NCBI GenBank assembly: GCA_900155495.1
Contig: FTLJ01000165.1
Span: 1-64,000 of the forward strand
Length of the DNA stretch: 64,000 bases
Direction of reading: 5' to 3'
DNA from: Porogramme epimiltina
Taxonomy: Eukaryota > Basidiomycota > Agaricomycetes > Polyporales > Polyporaceae
The notes beneath the pieces were generated by a model. The model made no database searches. It was not told where the DNA came from and saw nothing but the letters and a program-made list of their open reading frames with translations. Shown piece by piece: positions 35,207 through 47,932 of the stretch; the stretch's first letter is position 1; every line of letters begins with the position of its first letter. The translations under genes and the position numbers were made by a program.

Positions 35207-38200
35207 TGCGCCGATCCTTGTTCTGGAGGGTAGAGGATGAGATGAATTGACGAGAGGGTCTACACATAGCTGTTAAGTAGTACATGAGCGACCTGAGAGT
35301 AGGAGAAAATGCACGGCGGACTGGAGCTCGCGCGTTGCTATCCAAGATATCTAGCAGAAGTCAGTGCTTCCGTTTCATTGGTCGAGATATTTGTTTCACG
35401 TGCCGCGCTCTGCCGCGCTATGGTTCTCTATTAATATGCGCAGTCAGATATCTGAAATGGGGACGCTGAAGAAGGATATCTGGATGAGAGGCACGGATCT
35501 GCAGGTTCGGCAACTTAACGGCTGCCCTCTCGTCAGCCTGCCCAAGGTGTCTATCCCAGGCCTTGTGATAGAGGGGAGACGAACGCGAGATATTGCGGAT
35601 AGCTGAGAAGCAATTGCAACAGTGCACTCCCACCTCGAGGTGATCGCCGTGCCAGGCTGCTGGCACATTCAGTGTACCGGTATTCACGTGGCACGGAGGA
35701 ATGCATAGACGGCGGAGAGGAACTTCAGCAGAGGTGTCCGTCGACAGGGCGGCCGACACCAATGTCGGGCACGAAGTCACCCGGCGTTGTGAAGACACAG
35801 TGCATACTCGAGGGGAATAGAGTACAGAGATAACCAGATGTGATTCAGACATACGGAAGAAAGTCAAGTCGCTATCCATTCATGCCGCTGCTCACTGTCC
35901 CCTTCCCCTTACGGCTGCTCGCCCATACTCTAAACGGACCAGCTCAGTGGCCTCCAGTAGCAAAGACGTGAGGATCTAGCAGGTCGTCTCGTTGAAAGCA
36001 CGACGAACGTGTCGACTGCGACTTGTACAGCTGGTCAGAACCTCTCTCTGCGTCGACATTCGAAGAATGGGCAAGATATGTGAAAAAAGACTCACCTGAC
36101 TCAGCATTACATGCAAGTTGTATTCTGTCTACGAGGGCCTCCATAACGATCGTTGGTTGTGCATACAGCCGTTTGTCGGGCGTGAATAATGGACGTGGAC
36201 GGCTACGGGCGTTATATTGAAGATTCAAAACCCTGACGTCCAGAGTACAGACGAATGGGATGGAGTGGGGACAGGCGAACGCATGAGGCCAGAGCGAAGG
36301 ACAGAGGGAATCTGACACGCACCTCGAACGCACCATAAACAAGACCCGAGCGGATCGTACCTCCGACAGCCATTCCTGGGGGGTAGACCATCTACACCCA
36401 ATAATGTGTCTGCTGAGTTTCTTGCGTTGACTCGTGTTTCGGGAGCTTCACACGTAGGCGGAGACTTGAAAACTTCTGCCCGGCTTGACGTTAGGCACAT
36501 ACGTACCGTCCTACGCAGAGGGTGCTGAAGTGCTTCTATAGTTTGTTATGCATGTGCATGTGAAGAATAAAGGCCTCGAGAATACACTCATGGGGAAACA
36601 AGCGGCGAGGAGCGTCCAGAGCGAGACTGACTTGAATCGGGGGGGGGGGGGGCCGGGGTTTATTGGCGCCTACTTACTTTCCTATCACGTGCCCTCACTC
36701 CAGGGGCTTGCTGGCCTGCACTCTGGAGTCTGTAGTTTGTACGTGAACGTCTGAAATTTAAACAGGCCTTAGCCCCAGCCTAGAGCCCTCAACGACTCCG
36801 AGTCGCAGTGCCAATCATGCAGTTTATGAGATGCGGATATACTCCTATTAAGCAATACTATACAATAATTGAATAACGCATTTGGCATCACCATATAAGT
36901 ATGAGCAAACCTCTCCAGACTCGTCCAAGCCATCAAAGGCAGATATCGTTACTCAAGACTCTGCTGAGAAGTCGGAACATTCCCGTGATGAACACAAAAA
37001 TAGTGCACTCGCGAGATTTGGATGCGACGCGAACATAGAAAGATATATTTGACGAGGGCTGCGCTCGCAACTAGGATAGTTCTAATTACATTCTATGAAA
37101 TGGGCTTAATGACTATCCTCAACGCCCTCCAAAGAACCAGAGAGGCGTGCTTACCACAGTGCCACAGTGATGAGAACACTGATGGACTCGCCGACCGTCG
37201 TACATGCCTCCACGAGTGCCGGCGCCTACCCGCATGCGCCCCCAATGCTCTATTGGAAGATGTCTGGCTCCTGGATCGCTCCATGCGTCCGGTGCCAGCA
37301 CGGCATATGGATCGCAGGCTCGCTTGTGGTCTCATAGACCGTCTTACTCCCTGTGACAGCCGACACTATTCTTGTGCAGCAAACGCCGAACGAGACCCCC
37401 GGGGCGTCTCGCATACTCGTGCGCATCGTCGTGTCGAACTGAGAGGGACAGTCGAGCCTACCCCTGAGTGAACTGTGACACAATGGGCTACGTCGCCACA
37501 CCGGAGAAGATTAAGATCTAAGATGACTTTGAAACACGGTGAGCGTGAGGGAAAGATCGGGTTACGAGGACGGGAGATCGCCACCAAGGGTCTTCGTGAT
37601 GGAAGGATAGTTTCTCTGAGGGACGTCGAATAATCAGTATTCAAAATCACCATACTAATATAGCTGATACGTACTGCGAGACGCTATGATGATCGCAGGC
37701 GCAAAGTACATTGCCTGAATTAGCATCCGCGATGTCCGTACATCCGCAAGGCGTGTCGCGAAGTGCCGGCGTTGGTGTTGTGGAGGTCGAGAATGAGGGA
37801 TATCTTCGTGCATGGGTTGCTCAAGTCGAAAGTGGCCGCACGCCTTAGGGAGGGTGACCGCGGAGGAGATGACGCCGAGAAGCGAAAAAAAGGCTCAGCG
37901 CTCGCCACATACCTGAACCAGCATCCATGGAGCCTAGTATCCCCGCATATCATCATCCCGTCCTTCATCATTCACATCCGGTGATGCTAGTGTCAATGTC
38001 TCCATGATATGGGGATGCCTGTGAGGCTGAAAGAGGACACCACCCACCTGGCACGCCGGCTAAGCGACGATGTGGCGGAAGCTAGAAAATTTTGTCGGCA
38101 GCTTGATCTTCCACATGCTGTCTGGCGCGTAGTACGAGCGACAAGAAGTCCGAAAACACCGTGGGCAGGTCAAGAGGAGGTTGGAGCAGACTGGAGAGGC

Positions 38201-40090
38201 ATGAGAAGACAAGCGAAGAGGAGAAGACAAGGTCGCCGCCGGTCGGAGTCTGCAGTCGCCACAGCCGACCTGGCGCTCAACGCGGCGCGCCGCAGCATGT
38301 GACGTAGCTTCTACTCAAACCACCGCCACCGCCCCCAGCAGATACCCGGTTGCTCAGCGGATTTTAGGCACACCTTGAACCTACCTCGTGGCGCGCTGTC
38401 CTCAGAGGTTGAGGACAGACAGCACAAAACACGGCGAACAAGGCTATTCGGGTGCTCCTGCTTCCTTTGACGCCGGTTCCCGTTGATGGTGAGATAGGAC
38501 ATGGGTGAGTCGGCGTCGTTTTCCTAGTACCGCCTCAGCATATCTCTAAATCTTCATCATGGGACGTCGGATCAGAATGACCTTCTGGTGGTCGCGGCAG
38601 TGCACAAAGCTGCTTCGACGCCGCCGAACCCTATTCTTAACGTCAACGCCTGTACATGCAGGCGGCCGCTATGTGTGCTTCGAGTCGCGATGGTGAGTCA
38701 AGACAATTGGATTCCGTAGCGATGATCTCCCACTTTCAGAAATCCTTGTCACAAAATACTAGACTCACACGTGTCCGGCGCCCCCGCACAGCGTGCACAT
38801 GCAGCACGACTCCGAAGAGCTGGCTTCTTTGTGGACCCCGCCGAATTCTGGGCCGTTGGTACCGTTTCGGGAAAAAAGTCATACTAAAGATGCAATCGCG
38901 AAATGAGAACCATGGCTGGGTCGAGCCTGGGTATTATAGTATGAAACCTAGCTGTGGAGGCGCAGGCTGTACACGCGTTCTAACGTATACTTCGTGTTTG
39001 TTCCAGGTGAGGGTGAATATGTCCGTGTAGGAATACTCGACCACTCATGAAAGTTATCACAATTAACTCTGCATGCGGTACGTCGTTTGTTGAGGGGAGC
39101 TTCTCCCTGACTTCACCTGATTATCGATGGTAGCGAACGACTCTTCTTCTCGTGCTGAAGGCCACGCTGTAGGGCTTGAATCGAAACCGGAAGATCTCGG
39201 TGTCTGAACCTGAACGCAGTGCTCCACGAGGCGAACCACACCGCTGCTAAACCAATAGGGCCTTGGCATGTGGTAGCGCAATAATTCTCGGATGGTGAGT
39301 ACTCGTTGTCTGGCGGTGAAAGCTCGACCGGAGATAGTTGACTCAGGCTCTGAGAAGCAGCGCCATTGTGTTGACCGCGTGCTTGGAATCTGATGTGGGT
39401 GTCATTAAGACCATACGAAGCATACACACCTCTGATACGAATAACGCTAGAGAGTCATTTGGATGACGGTGTATACTCCCTGCAATCTACGTATCGTACG
39501 TAACCCTCGTCTTCCCTTTCTGCGCAAATCCAATAATTATAGATCTTGAACAATCTTGTATTAACTTGTCTTCTAGCGTTTTCCGGATGAACATGAGGCA
39601 GCTGCGGGGAGGAAGCGGAACACAAGGCATACGTGCTGGCCCCGAATACCTTCTTTCGGGATCATTGGGTGTTTTACCAGCGTCTCAGGCTCTTCCTTAC
39701 CCTCGCTTCTGGCCGTATCGCCTCCATCATCGCATTGTGGCGCCATGCTACACTCAGTGAGTTCTCTCGATATTCCGTTATTGTATATGACCTTCGATCG
39801 TTATTTCGCTCAATCAGAAATGGATGTGGAATATCCTCATGTCACGGATGAGGTGTGCCGTCTGTTCATCGCCCGAAATCACTGTGTGATGTGTACGCAT
39901 CTGAGAACTTCCTGGAGGAACGGTACTGTTGTCATTCGACTACGTGTAGCTGTTTATGGAGCCTTCGAGCCCGCACGCCCGGGATTGGGTTATCGCTGAG
40001 GTCTGTCCAGCTACAATCTGCGCAGAGAGAGATTCCCTATATATATCACTCCCTATGAGTTACACCTAGGACATCCCATCCTCTTTCACA
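35207..40090. other. Gene-poor region with unplaced open frames
   Basis: About 4.9 kb. Minus-strand frames at 35.4-36.3 kb and 37.1-37.6 kb and plus-strand frames at 37.0-37.5, 38.0-38.3 and 39.6-39.85 kb are short and show no domain I can name. A minus-strand piece at 37.2 kb (SISVLITVALW) and a plus-strand piece at 39.63-39.75 kb (FFRDHWVFYQRLRLFL) are hydrophobic and could be remnants of membrane-protein genes. The sequence from 36.75 to 37.1 kb is A+T-rich. Most likely this is decayed gene or transposon sequence. Confidence 0.4.
36639..36652 (+). repeat. Poly-G tract
   Basis: A run of 14 G, followed after two C by another four G. It is the longest mononucleotide run I noticed in the window. 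Its length may be uncertain because such runs are error-prone in sequencing. Confidence 0.9.
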
Positions 40091-42676
40091 ATGACCGCCA
40101 AAGACGCGCCATATATTCTCATTCTCACACCTCCAGATGACTTCCCTGCGGTTGCCCTCGTACGTCGAGTCCCTTCGAATCTGTATACTCCAACGCTCAC
40201 AAAACATTCTGTCGTAATACAGCGCATGGCAGATTACCCGGACAACGAAGACCTCAGCATGGAGACGGAGGCGGATGCTGAGGCAGCGGGAAGAGAGGAT
40301 GCTCTATCTCCTCCCGCATCCCCGACTGTCACCATCATCGACAGTGGCTCCGATACAGCCCTTTCGGTATTTAAATCCCTCGCGTTGTACGGCTGAGGTG
40401 GGCTGAAATTGCGTGCCTACAGGACTCCGCTGGAGACTCTTCTACTGATGTAGAGGACCCTCCATCCCCGAACTTGAAGTGGAAGAGTGACGAGTACGAT
40501 CTCTCGTCCCGCGATGCCATTGGGATAGTTGCCTGTTCGCTCGATCAAGAGATACTGCCAAAGAAATGTGGCATCAGTATGTCCGTTCAATCATTTTCTC
40601 TGTGCACTTTATTAAAGCGATCATCAGCGCGAATGTATACGACAACTGTCGTAAGTTCATGTTCAAGCGAAGTTGAAAGCTATAGCGATATTGAGGTTAT
40701 ACGTTTTAGATTGTTGGGGATGGGAAGCGTTCAGACCCTAGTGGGACTGTGATTCCTGATACAGGTACTTATTCCTCCTTCTAATGCAATCCGCTCGTTT
40801 GTAATAATCGATTATCTCTCCAATAGGATCTAACGACACGTGAGTGAAATCACATACTATCTCATGTCGTCAACTGAAACGCATCATTCCAGTTGGCTTG
40901 TTGGTGATAACAATCTTCAGTTTACTGATACGGGTAATACTCTTCCCACGTTAAAAGATTGGGCTCCCGATGTGCAGAATTACTGTCGAGACAGCGCTCT
41001 GATCAAGAATCACGGGATTGTCGTCCGCACCGGACCTTTGACGGACATTGGGAAGAACAAGTCGATGTCTCTCTTGAAGTATACCGACGGGAGTAGAGTT
41101 TGTGAGTGGATTTGCAATATGTAGCCTCTGGCGTGGCGTGGTTATAGCTCAATATTCTCCCGATAGATGTTGGCCTCCCGGAGTTCAATACACCTGTAGA
41201 ACTCGACACCTCCAAGTGGGACGAAAATGGACGCTGGCGGGAACGACTGAAGATGCGGTATCAGTTCGAAGTAGCTTGTGCCCTCACCAAAATCCTGAAG
41301 ACGGATGGACTAGGCGGAATTCTTGGATTGGGACGTTCGCAGTGCGTACCACTCTCGTTTGCTAATTACGCGATCGAAGTGGCTAATCACTTCGCGGAAG
41401 GTATCAAGCGCATTTTGTCGGGGAGTGCGTGCCGGTAAGTTGTGGATAAACTTTCAAATCTTGCGTTTCCGTTTCCTCACGAAATATATAGGCATTTTTG
41501 AATAAATTGTCCGGATACCTTCCGCGAAACCGGGAGTTTGTGAGTGTTTCTTCTTCTATACCCGACCAATTCTTAGAGAAATGTTCGCTTGCGACGCACT
41601 CTAAACAGGAGTCTACTTCTAAAGGAGGCATAGCAATGTATTGGTGCCTCCGTCCGTCTCCCAACAGCCGAGCCCTCCTAGTCGACGTCAAGGACGAGGA
41701 CAAACAGTACTTAGTGTCGTGAGTGTCTATACCTACGAAGTTAGAATTGATCGTTTAAAGAATTCACTGATACCCAGGTTTCTGGCATTCAACACTTGGC
41801 CATGTGCAAAGACGCCTCCATTCTGTCATCCTTTGCGCGTACTCGAAGCATCAGATCACTTCGGGCGTAACAAGTGGGTTCTCTGTTTGAAGAAAATGGA
41901 GATCAAACGGTGGGCGCCGGAAAAGAAAGGATGGGACGCGGATTCCCACCGAGTCATTGAAATTCCACCCAACCCCTCAGGCGAAGGCCGCCATGTGGAG
42001 ATTCACCTTGACACCGGTAAGTGAGAGAGAGTCATCGCTTCATTATGATACCCCGGAAATTCCTATCTCGTTTCGCTCTCTAACCTGCAACGCGTTTTCA
42101 GGTAAAAGTACTTCTAGCCTCCCTCTGGAAATGGTGCAACAAATGGCCGAGTATTTCTCGGCACCGGGACAGAATGTCAATGTCGAAGAGAACGTCAGCA
42201 AGAAGAGACCACCCTTCACCATCTCTTCCGAGTTTGAGAGCCCGAACCACTGCTTCTGCTTCCTCACATTTGCTGCGATTCCCAGCAAAGGCAACCCAGC
42301 AGCCGCGGATGTGGTGGTTTCCACAAATATTTACAACTTCGTCTACAGATTCCGGTACGGCAGCAGTGATACTAAAGATCTAGAAGGGCTCGTCTGGCCA
42401 ACTCCACTGAAAGACACCAGCGATTACAATAAGTCACTCTCCGGGAAGTTCGGCCTGGTATGATAAATTTGAGATTTCTTGATATCAGCGCTCTGATGAT
42501 TTGCCTGTCTGAAACAGAACTGGTTCCAAACAGCCATGGTCCACATGTACAATCCCCTTGATTCAGCGCTGCAGAAGCCCTACGTTCGTATAGCTGGGCA
42601 GTACATGGGTGTACACGGCGAGACAGGCTACGAGGCATATCAGCTTCCTGAATCCTCGATTGCAGACCTTCCTTAA
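40091..42676 (+). CDS. Many-exon orphan gene with one apparent frameshift
   Basis: No domain recognised. Eleven exons can be chained (40091-40366, 40423-40576, 40629-40651, 40710-40764, 40827-40839, 40893-41101, 41167-41434, 41492-41718, 41778-42016, 42102-42457, 42518-42676), including a 13 nt and a 23 nt micro-exon. All joins close except one: after exon 7 (ending SGSAC plus CG) the open frame of exon 8 is reached only if the T5 run at 41494-41498 had one more base. With that, the product would be about 659 residues; as written it stops in exon 8. The N-terminus is acidic and Ser/Pro-rich; the middle has a conserved-looking EVACALTKILKTDG segment and MYWCLRPSPNSRALLVDV. The first exon may hide a 63 nt in-frame intron (GTACGT to ACAG). 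It is a recent pseudogene or an intact gene with a base-calling error. Confidence 0.65.
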
Positions 42677-43110
42677 GCTGCCATACATGTCATAGACGAA
42701 TGTGCATTCAACGTAATCCCTACGAAACCGTGGTCTCCCTTGTACTCTTTCAAGTCGCCGGCAGATACTATGTAGTCATCTGTACTATCACTTCATTCTC
42801 TCCTCCCCCGTCCATCTCCGCGCGTATTCGTGGTTTTTGTTATTCACACCCAAGTTCTCGGCAAGCCTTCCCATCGTGTTCCGGCGGTAACTTGAGGAGC
42901 CCTCTCTCACTTGTGACATCGTCACCAGCCTGTTATGTTCACTGGAAAGCGATCACCATGGACGTAGATGGAGTTTACTTGTTTAGTACATTGCTTGTAA
43001 ACCATTGATTTCCAGATCATCTGTGTACTTGGCATTGCAGAATACGGGCACGAGCAAGACGCTAAATGTGATCGGCCAGGGAAGCCTGTACTGCTATGAA
43101 CACATAAAAT
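42677..43110. other. Intergenic, convergent 3' flanks
   Basis: About 430 bp between the orphan gene (plus) and F-box-like copy 2 (minus). No gene or repeat recognised. Confidence 0.5.
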
Positions 43111-44870
43111 CTATTCGCAGCGACCGTCCGAGTCCAAAATCCTGTCGCGCAAGTTAGATGATTCATCACGTCAGGTAATGAGATGGCACTCACGACACTC
43201 CGTAGCGCGCTCGAGTGGCGTCGTCGTCGACAGTTTCCACCTGTGCATAACACACCCCATCTGTACCTCGCACAGCGCGAAACTCACACCAAAAGAAAGC
43301 CTCATCATATTGGAGGAAACACACCAACTCCACCGTCGGGTGTAACTTGCGCACGAGCACGTCTGCAGCGGCGAAATATGCAAATAGGATATCGCGCTCT
43401 ATGAGGGCTTCTTGATTCCGATATCTGTGTCGTTGGTAAATGGTCTTCCTGCGACCGAATGGCCGCTTATAAGAACTGGGCCAGTCCAGGTGCATTCGGA
43501 TCACCCGAAGTTCTTTCAAAGACGACAGAGCCTCTCCTATAACCCCCTAAGCGATCAATGTTGTTAGTGCTATCCCCTCGGAAAAAGACGTAATGTGACG
43601 CACAACATCTGGATCACGGAGGTCTTCTTCCCCCTCGTACCAATAGAACTGGAAGAATCGGAGACATGGAAACGAGCTTGCTACACATCGTAGAACTTCA
43701 AGCCGCCGCCGATCCCCTTGAAACTCGACAACCAGATTCGTCAGGTCAGGGACGCGATGCGCACACCGCCGTAGAATATCGATCATCTCTAATGGAGAAA
43801 GCGGCGATGGCGGGTTCCACACCTTATCCAGGTAGTTAAATTCCAACGGGCCATCCCTCTCGAGATGGAACACGTACGGATGTGGGAAGTAACGGAGTGT
43901 TAGGTGGCGCATGGAAGGAGGGAGGTGGTGGAAGAGCTGGTCATCGGGATGAGGCTGGGTGATGGTGAGGCGCTCCAGTTCTGGCCACGGATACACCGCC
44001 GGATGACCTGGTGGCCATATCGCGTGACGTTGATCGCCACCTTGTGGATCCGCAAGTACGAGCGTAAGTTCTTTGAGGCGCGGCATCTGAGAGAAGAGCG
44101 TGATGTAAGGCTTTCCGGGTACAGTCTGGCGTTCGCCGTAGAGATCGAGGACGCGGAGTTGCGGCCATTGGTTCTGATGGAGGATGTGTAGGGGGAGGGG
44201 TTCGATGATGGAGGAAAGCTCTTGAAGAGTTTCAGGCACTTGTTCGAGGACGAGGGTCAGGAAGCCAGGTTGGGATGGCGCGGCGCGGGGGTAGGCAGCG
44301 TAGGTCGCTTGTAGGTAAGTAAAGCGAGTGAGTGGGGGGATCTTGAATTGACGATGGATGTGAAGCGGGACCTCATGGGTGAAGAATGGGCAGGCGATGC
44401 GGAACTCGCGTAGGTGTTGGGTGGAGAGTATCGCGCTAATAACTGTTGAATGGATCTCGGCTTTCGTAAACCTATCGAGAGAGTCGATGTTGAGCGCAAG
44501 AGAACGAAGGCGAGGCATTTGAGACAAGGCGGTAGCGAGGAAATCTCTTCCTTCAATAATGGTCCGAAAGAAATCCGCGAATCTCATCGAGAAGCAGTCC
44601 AGTAGTTCCATCGTCCTGCAGATGTTCATCAGACCGTCTGGCTATACTATGAATAGATCGGAGCTTTCGAACTCACTGTATGTGCGACCATAACGTTTGT
44701 GGAGGGAACTTGTCTGGATATGTGGATATTGATACGTTGCAATGGCGAAAGAGAATCGGCATGGATACTGTTCGGATGAATGTGCATATCGAGCTAAAAT
44801 AAAGAAGAGTTGCTTCATCTTGAAGGGTTTCCATGAGATACAACAAAACGTCGAGATTGAGGATGCTCAT
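43111..44870 (-). CDS. F-box-like / leucine-rich protein, copy 2
   Basis: Closest relative of copy 1, about 15.5 kb away. Four exons (44870-44677, 44615-43607, 43546-43194, 43141-43111) give 528 residues. Exons 2, 3 and 4 have exactly the same lengths as in copy 1 (1009, 353 and 31 nt). Exon 1 is 18 nt shorter, lacking the residues before LDVLLYLMETLQD. The leucine-rich body is nearly the same: LRVLDLYGER, MPRLKELTLVLAD, WPELERLTITQPHP. The terminal mini-exon encodes ILDSDGRCE. Both copies keep open frames, so the duplication seems to have been kept by selection or to be recent. The role as SCF adaptor is inferred from the F-box-like N-terminus only. Confidence 0.8.
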
Positions 44871-45605
44871 AGGCCCGGAGCTGAGGACGGTCTTGGGCCT
44901 CCTATATTCGATTGTAGTGAGTCAACGCCACTGACGTGTGAGCATATGTAGCAAAAGACTCACTGCTGCGATATGTGAGTCCCTTCATAATGGCGAGCCA
45001 TGAAAAGAAGGCTTGAGAGAATGCCATTCGTTGGCGCCATGTGGCGGGGGACGGACTTGGCCGACGCTGCCGGATGGTGTGGGAACAGATTAGATAATCG
45101 ACTCATGCAGGCACCTCCTGCCTTACAGCGCCGGGCGGCCTTGCGCCTCAGACCACCACCACTGCTAGCAGCGCTAGACTGCCTACGGTCACTGTTCCGG
45201 CGAGTCGTATACGTTTCATTTAAGCTGTCGAGAGAGCAGTACGCTAGAATAGCTGCGTCACCCTCCAATAACCACATGCTTCACCCGCCATTTATCTGCT
45301 ATGACTATCATGATCAGCCGTAGCTAGAACCCGGAATCCGCAGACTATCTGATTTGTAACCCACGCCCTCTCAGGGAGAGACAATTGCGCTCACAATTGC
45401 TTGTAGTGTCCTAGTGGCGCATTCAGGGTCAAGATAAACCCATAAACTCGGTGTTCACGACGTCGGGCCCATGATGATATTACCGGCTGGACTTCGCGTA
45501 TAGTATGGCAGCTGAATAATTGCCTTCGTAGCGCAGTCGTACATTGTCTCACAATGGCCTACGGGTAGGTCTGCTAAGCGATGATCTCGAAATATCTTCC
45601 CGGTC
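44871..45605. other. Intergenic, no supported gene
   Basis: About 735 bp between two minus-strand F-box-like genes; it should hold the promoter of copy 2 and the 3' end of copy 3. A 107-codon open frame on the plus strand (45.0-45.3 kb) has no domain and is not called. Confidence 0.5.
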
Positions 45606-47412
45606 CTACACGTGGGCGTATGGGTACAGGATATACCGATTGCTGAAATCGACGTTGTATGTACGATCGCGCACTAGTGTGAAAGAATCTGAAGTCCCAA
45701 TGTCTTGACCGGAAGTCTTAGTATGGGACACCTTGAACTCTACCCAGCTTCCGAGCTGAGAATCGTCGTCGACGAGTACGTGTATGCCGTCAAGTGTATG
45801 GCCTAAACTAGCTGCGAAAATGAGAGCAATCTCCTCCTGTAGACGGTACCGCTCTTCGTTTAACGTATCCCATGGCATATCTTCATCCAAAGGAGGACAG
45901 GCGGCATAGATTCGTAAGACGCGCAGCACCCGAAGATGTGCCAATGCATTCGCAATATGTTTCTGCAAGACCGCAATGATGAGCGTTGTGCAACCTTGAT
46001 GCATTAAACAGAGCTTACCAGGGATGCCTCTGGAGAGGAACAATCTTGATACCTATAGATGTGTAAAGACTCCAATGAGGAGAAAGAACGGGCAATGTGG
46101 CGAAATAGAGATATCTCCTGCCCGTCAACTTGGTATTCCATTTCGAGGAGCTTGAGTTGCGGAGTTCGGCATTGTTGCAGGATACGAAGGACATCGGATG
46201 CGGGTAGATGGGGCATTCTCCATTGAATCTCCGACATATGCAACACAGGGGAGCCTTTCAAGTAGGCGCTATACCATTCCCAGCGTCGGGGCCAGTAGCG
46301 GAGTACGAGAGCTTGAAGGCAGAGAGGGAGGTAGGCCCATACGTTGTCACTCGGCAACGGTTGAGCGACCGTCAGTCGCTCGAGCTCTGGCCACGGAAAT
46401 GTACCGGAAAATCCGTCTGGACAGATTGCTTGTGGTTGTATGCCTTCTGGATTAGCAAGGAATAGATCAAGGCATCGCAGCTTGGGCATGTTGGCAAAGA
46501 CGACGATGGCGGGTGTATGGGAATCTACCATGGTATGACGCTGGCCATAGAGCGTAAGAACACGTAAGTGGGGCCACCGCTGCATCTTTATGGCCTCTAG
46601 AGGGACGTTCTCCACGGGAGCAACAAGTTTCTCTAGAGTGTGGGATAGAAGTGAGATAAGAGCTTCGAGAAGAGCTTTCTCAGATGGATATGTGCGAGGT
46701 TGGCGACGAAAAACTGATAGGTCATACATGAGAGATCGGAGGTTACATTGGATAGATCCAGGTGGAATTAAGGGGGTCGGGTCCTCTGGATGATACAGAT
46801 AGCCGGAGATCGTGACGTTTTGTATCTGTCGGCTGGAGAGTGTGGCGAGAATGATGGACAACGGGACGGCCGTTCTCGTTGGGCCACTCATCGCTGCGAT
46901 GCTGGGATTGTCTATCGTCACGGTACGAAGGTGTGTGAGGTTTGGTAGGACGTTCTCCAGGAAAGTGCCCGCCCTCAACTCCTCAGCGAGCTCTTCCTCC
47001 TGCTTCGTCGCGTCGCCCAACCAGTCGTACGAGAATAGCCACATATCCTCCTCGTAGTCGTATATAAGATTCATTCGCTTGAAAGGGCCACGAAGAGTAA
47101 GGGTCCTGTCATCAGGTATATTGTGAACATTGTATAAGGGGGAGATCTGGATAAGCCTCACCGAACAAAACACCAAAGCTGCTCAGGTATAAAACACGAC
47201 CTCCCAGAGGACAGGTCTTTGGACTGTACAAAACAACTCCTGAAGAGAACCTCTTTGGACAGCTCCCTAATAGCCTTGCATGTTATAGAAAGAGGACGGA
47301 GGTGGCGCCCGGGCCGAAGCTCGTCGAAGATTTGGGTGAGGACGTCTTCATTGAGTCGACCCATCATGCCAATGTGCAGGATCGACAAGGGTGTGCGGAG
47401 AGTAGAGTCCAT
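45606..47412 (-). CDS. F-box-like / leucine-rich protein, copy 3
   Basis: Three exons (47412-47162, 47105-46019, 45962-45606) give 564 residues. The F-box is clearer here than in copies 1 and 2: GRLNEDVLTQIFDELRPGRHL with SITCKAIREL. The body keeps the family pattern (WPHLRVLTLYGQR, MPKLRCLDLFLANPEG, WPELERLTVAQPLP). The intron after exon 1 is phase 2 as in the others, and the second is phase 0. The C-terminal exon is one piece, without the 31 nt mini-exon of copies 1 and 2. It is more similar to copy 4 at the right end of the window than to copies 1 and 2. The start at 47412 is the first ATG; in-frame ATGs 15 and 16 codons further in, just before the F-box, are alternatives. Confidence 0.8.
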
Positions 47413-47932
47413 CCTGGGGGTTCGTTGTCAATGTGTTGATCCTAGCTTCCACGCGCAAAGGGCCTTACCTGTCAAAGAATGCACACCAGCGCCGCGTCAC
47501 TGTCCATTGCCAACATCAAAGCGCAACCGTCACTGCGATGGTTTAGGTGCCTGACTAAGCCATAGACGCCAAGTACTCCCCAATCCGAGCCCGGCGAAGC
47601 AGGGGAATATCGCATGCCACTGCACCCTTACACGAGCATCCCTACATTCATTTAGTACTAAGGGAAAAGCTAGAATGCCGTGAACCGCAATCGCAGGGGT
47701 AGGCACGTTGCGAGCGACACACCAGGAGACTTGCTAACAGCTACTGTGGCCCGAAAGCACTACTTCACTTCAGGACTACTTGGAATTATCGCCACTATAG
47801 ATGTACCCACATTACATAGACACTAATATACATGTCGACCATTAAGGAACAGTAAAAGAGAAACGAGGATATCGCACCAGTCCGAAACGCCGTCCGCCAC
47901 ACTAACCGTAACGCAAAACACGACACGTAAAC
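47413..47932. other. Intergenic, no supported gene
   Basis: About 520 bp: upstream DNA of F-box-like copy 3 and 3' flank of the zinc-finger gene, both on the minus strand. This is also the boundary between the sparse left part and the dense right part of the window. Confidence 0.5.

Noticed and set aside
35418..36342. Minus-strand open frames as upstream exons of the gene at 33555-35206
   Set aside because: The family's N-terminus is already complete at 35206, and these frames show no family motif.
37093..37653. Possible remnant of a seven-transmembrane receptor on the minus strand
   Set aside because: Only one short hydrophobic segment resembles such proteins; frames are broken and the match is too weak.
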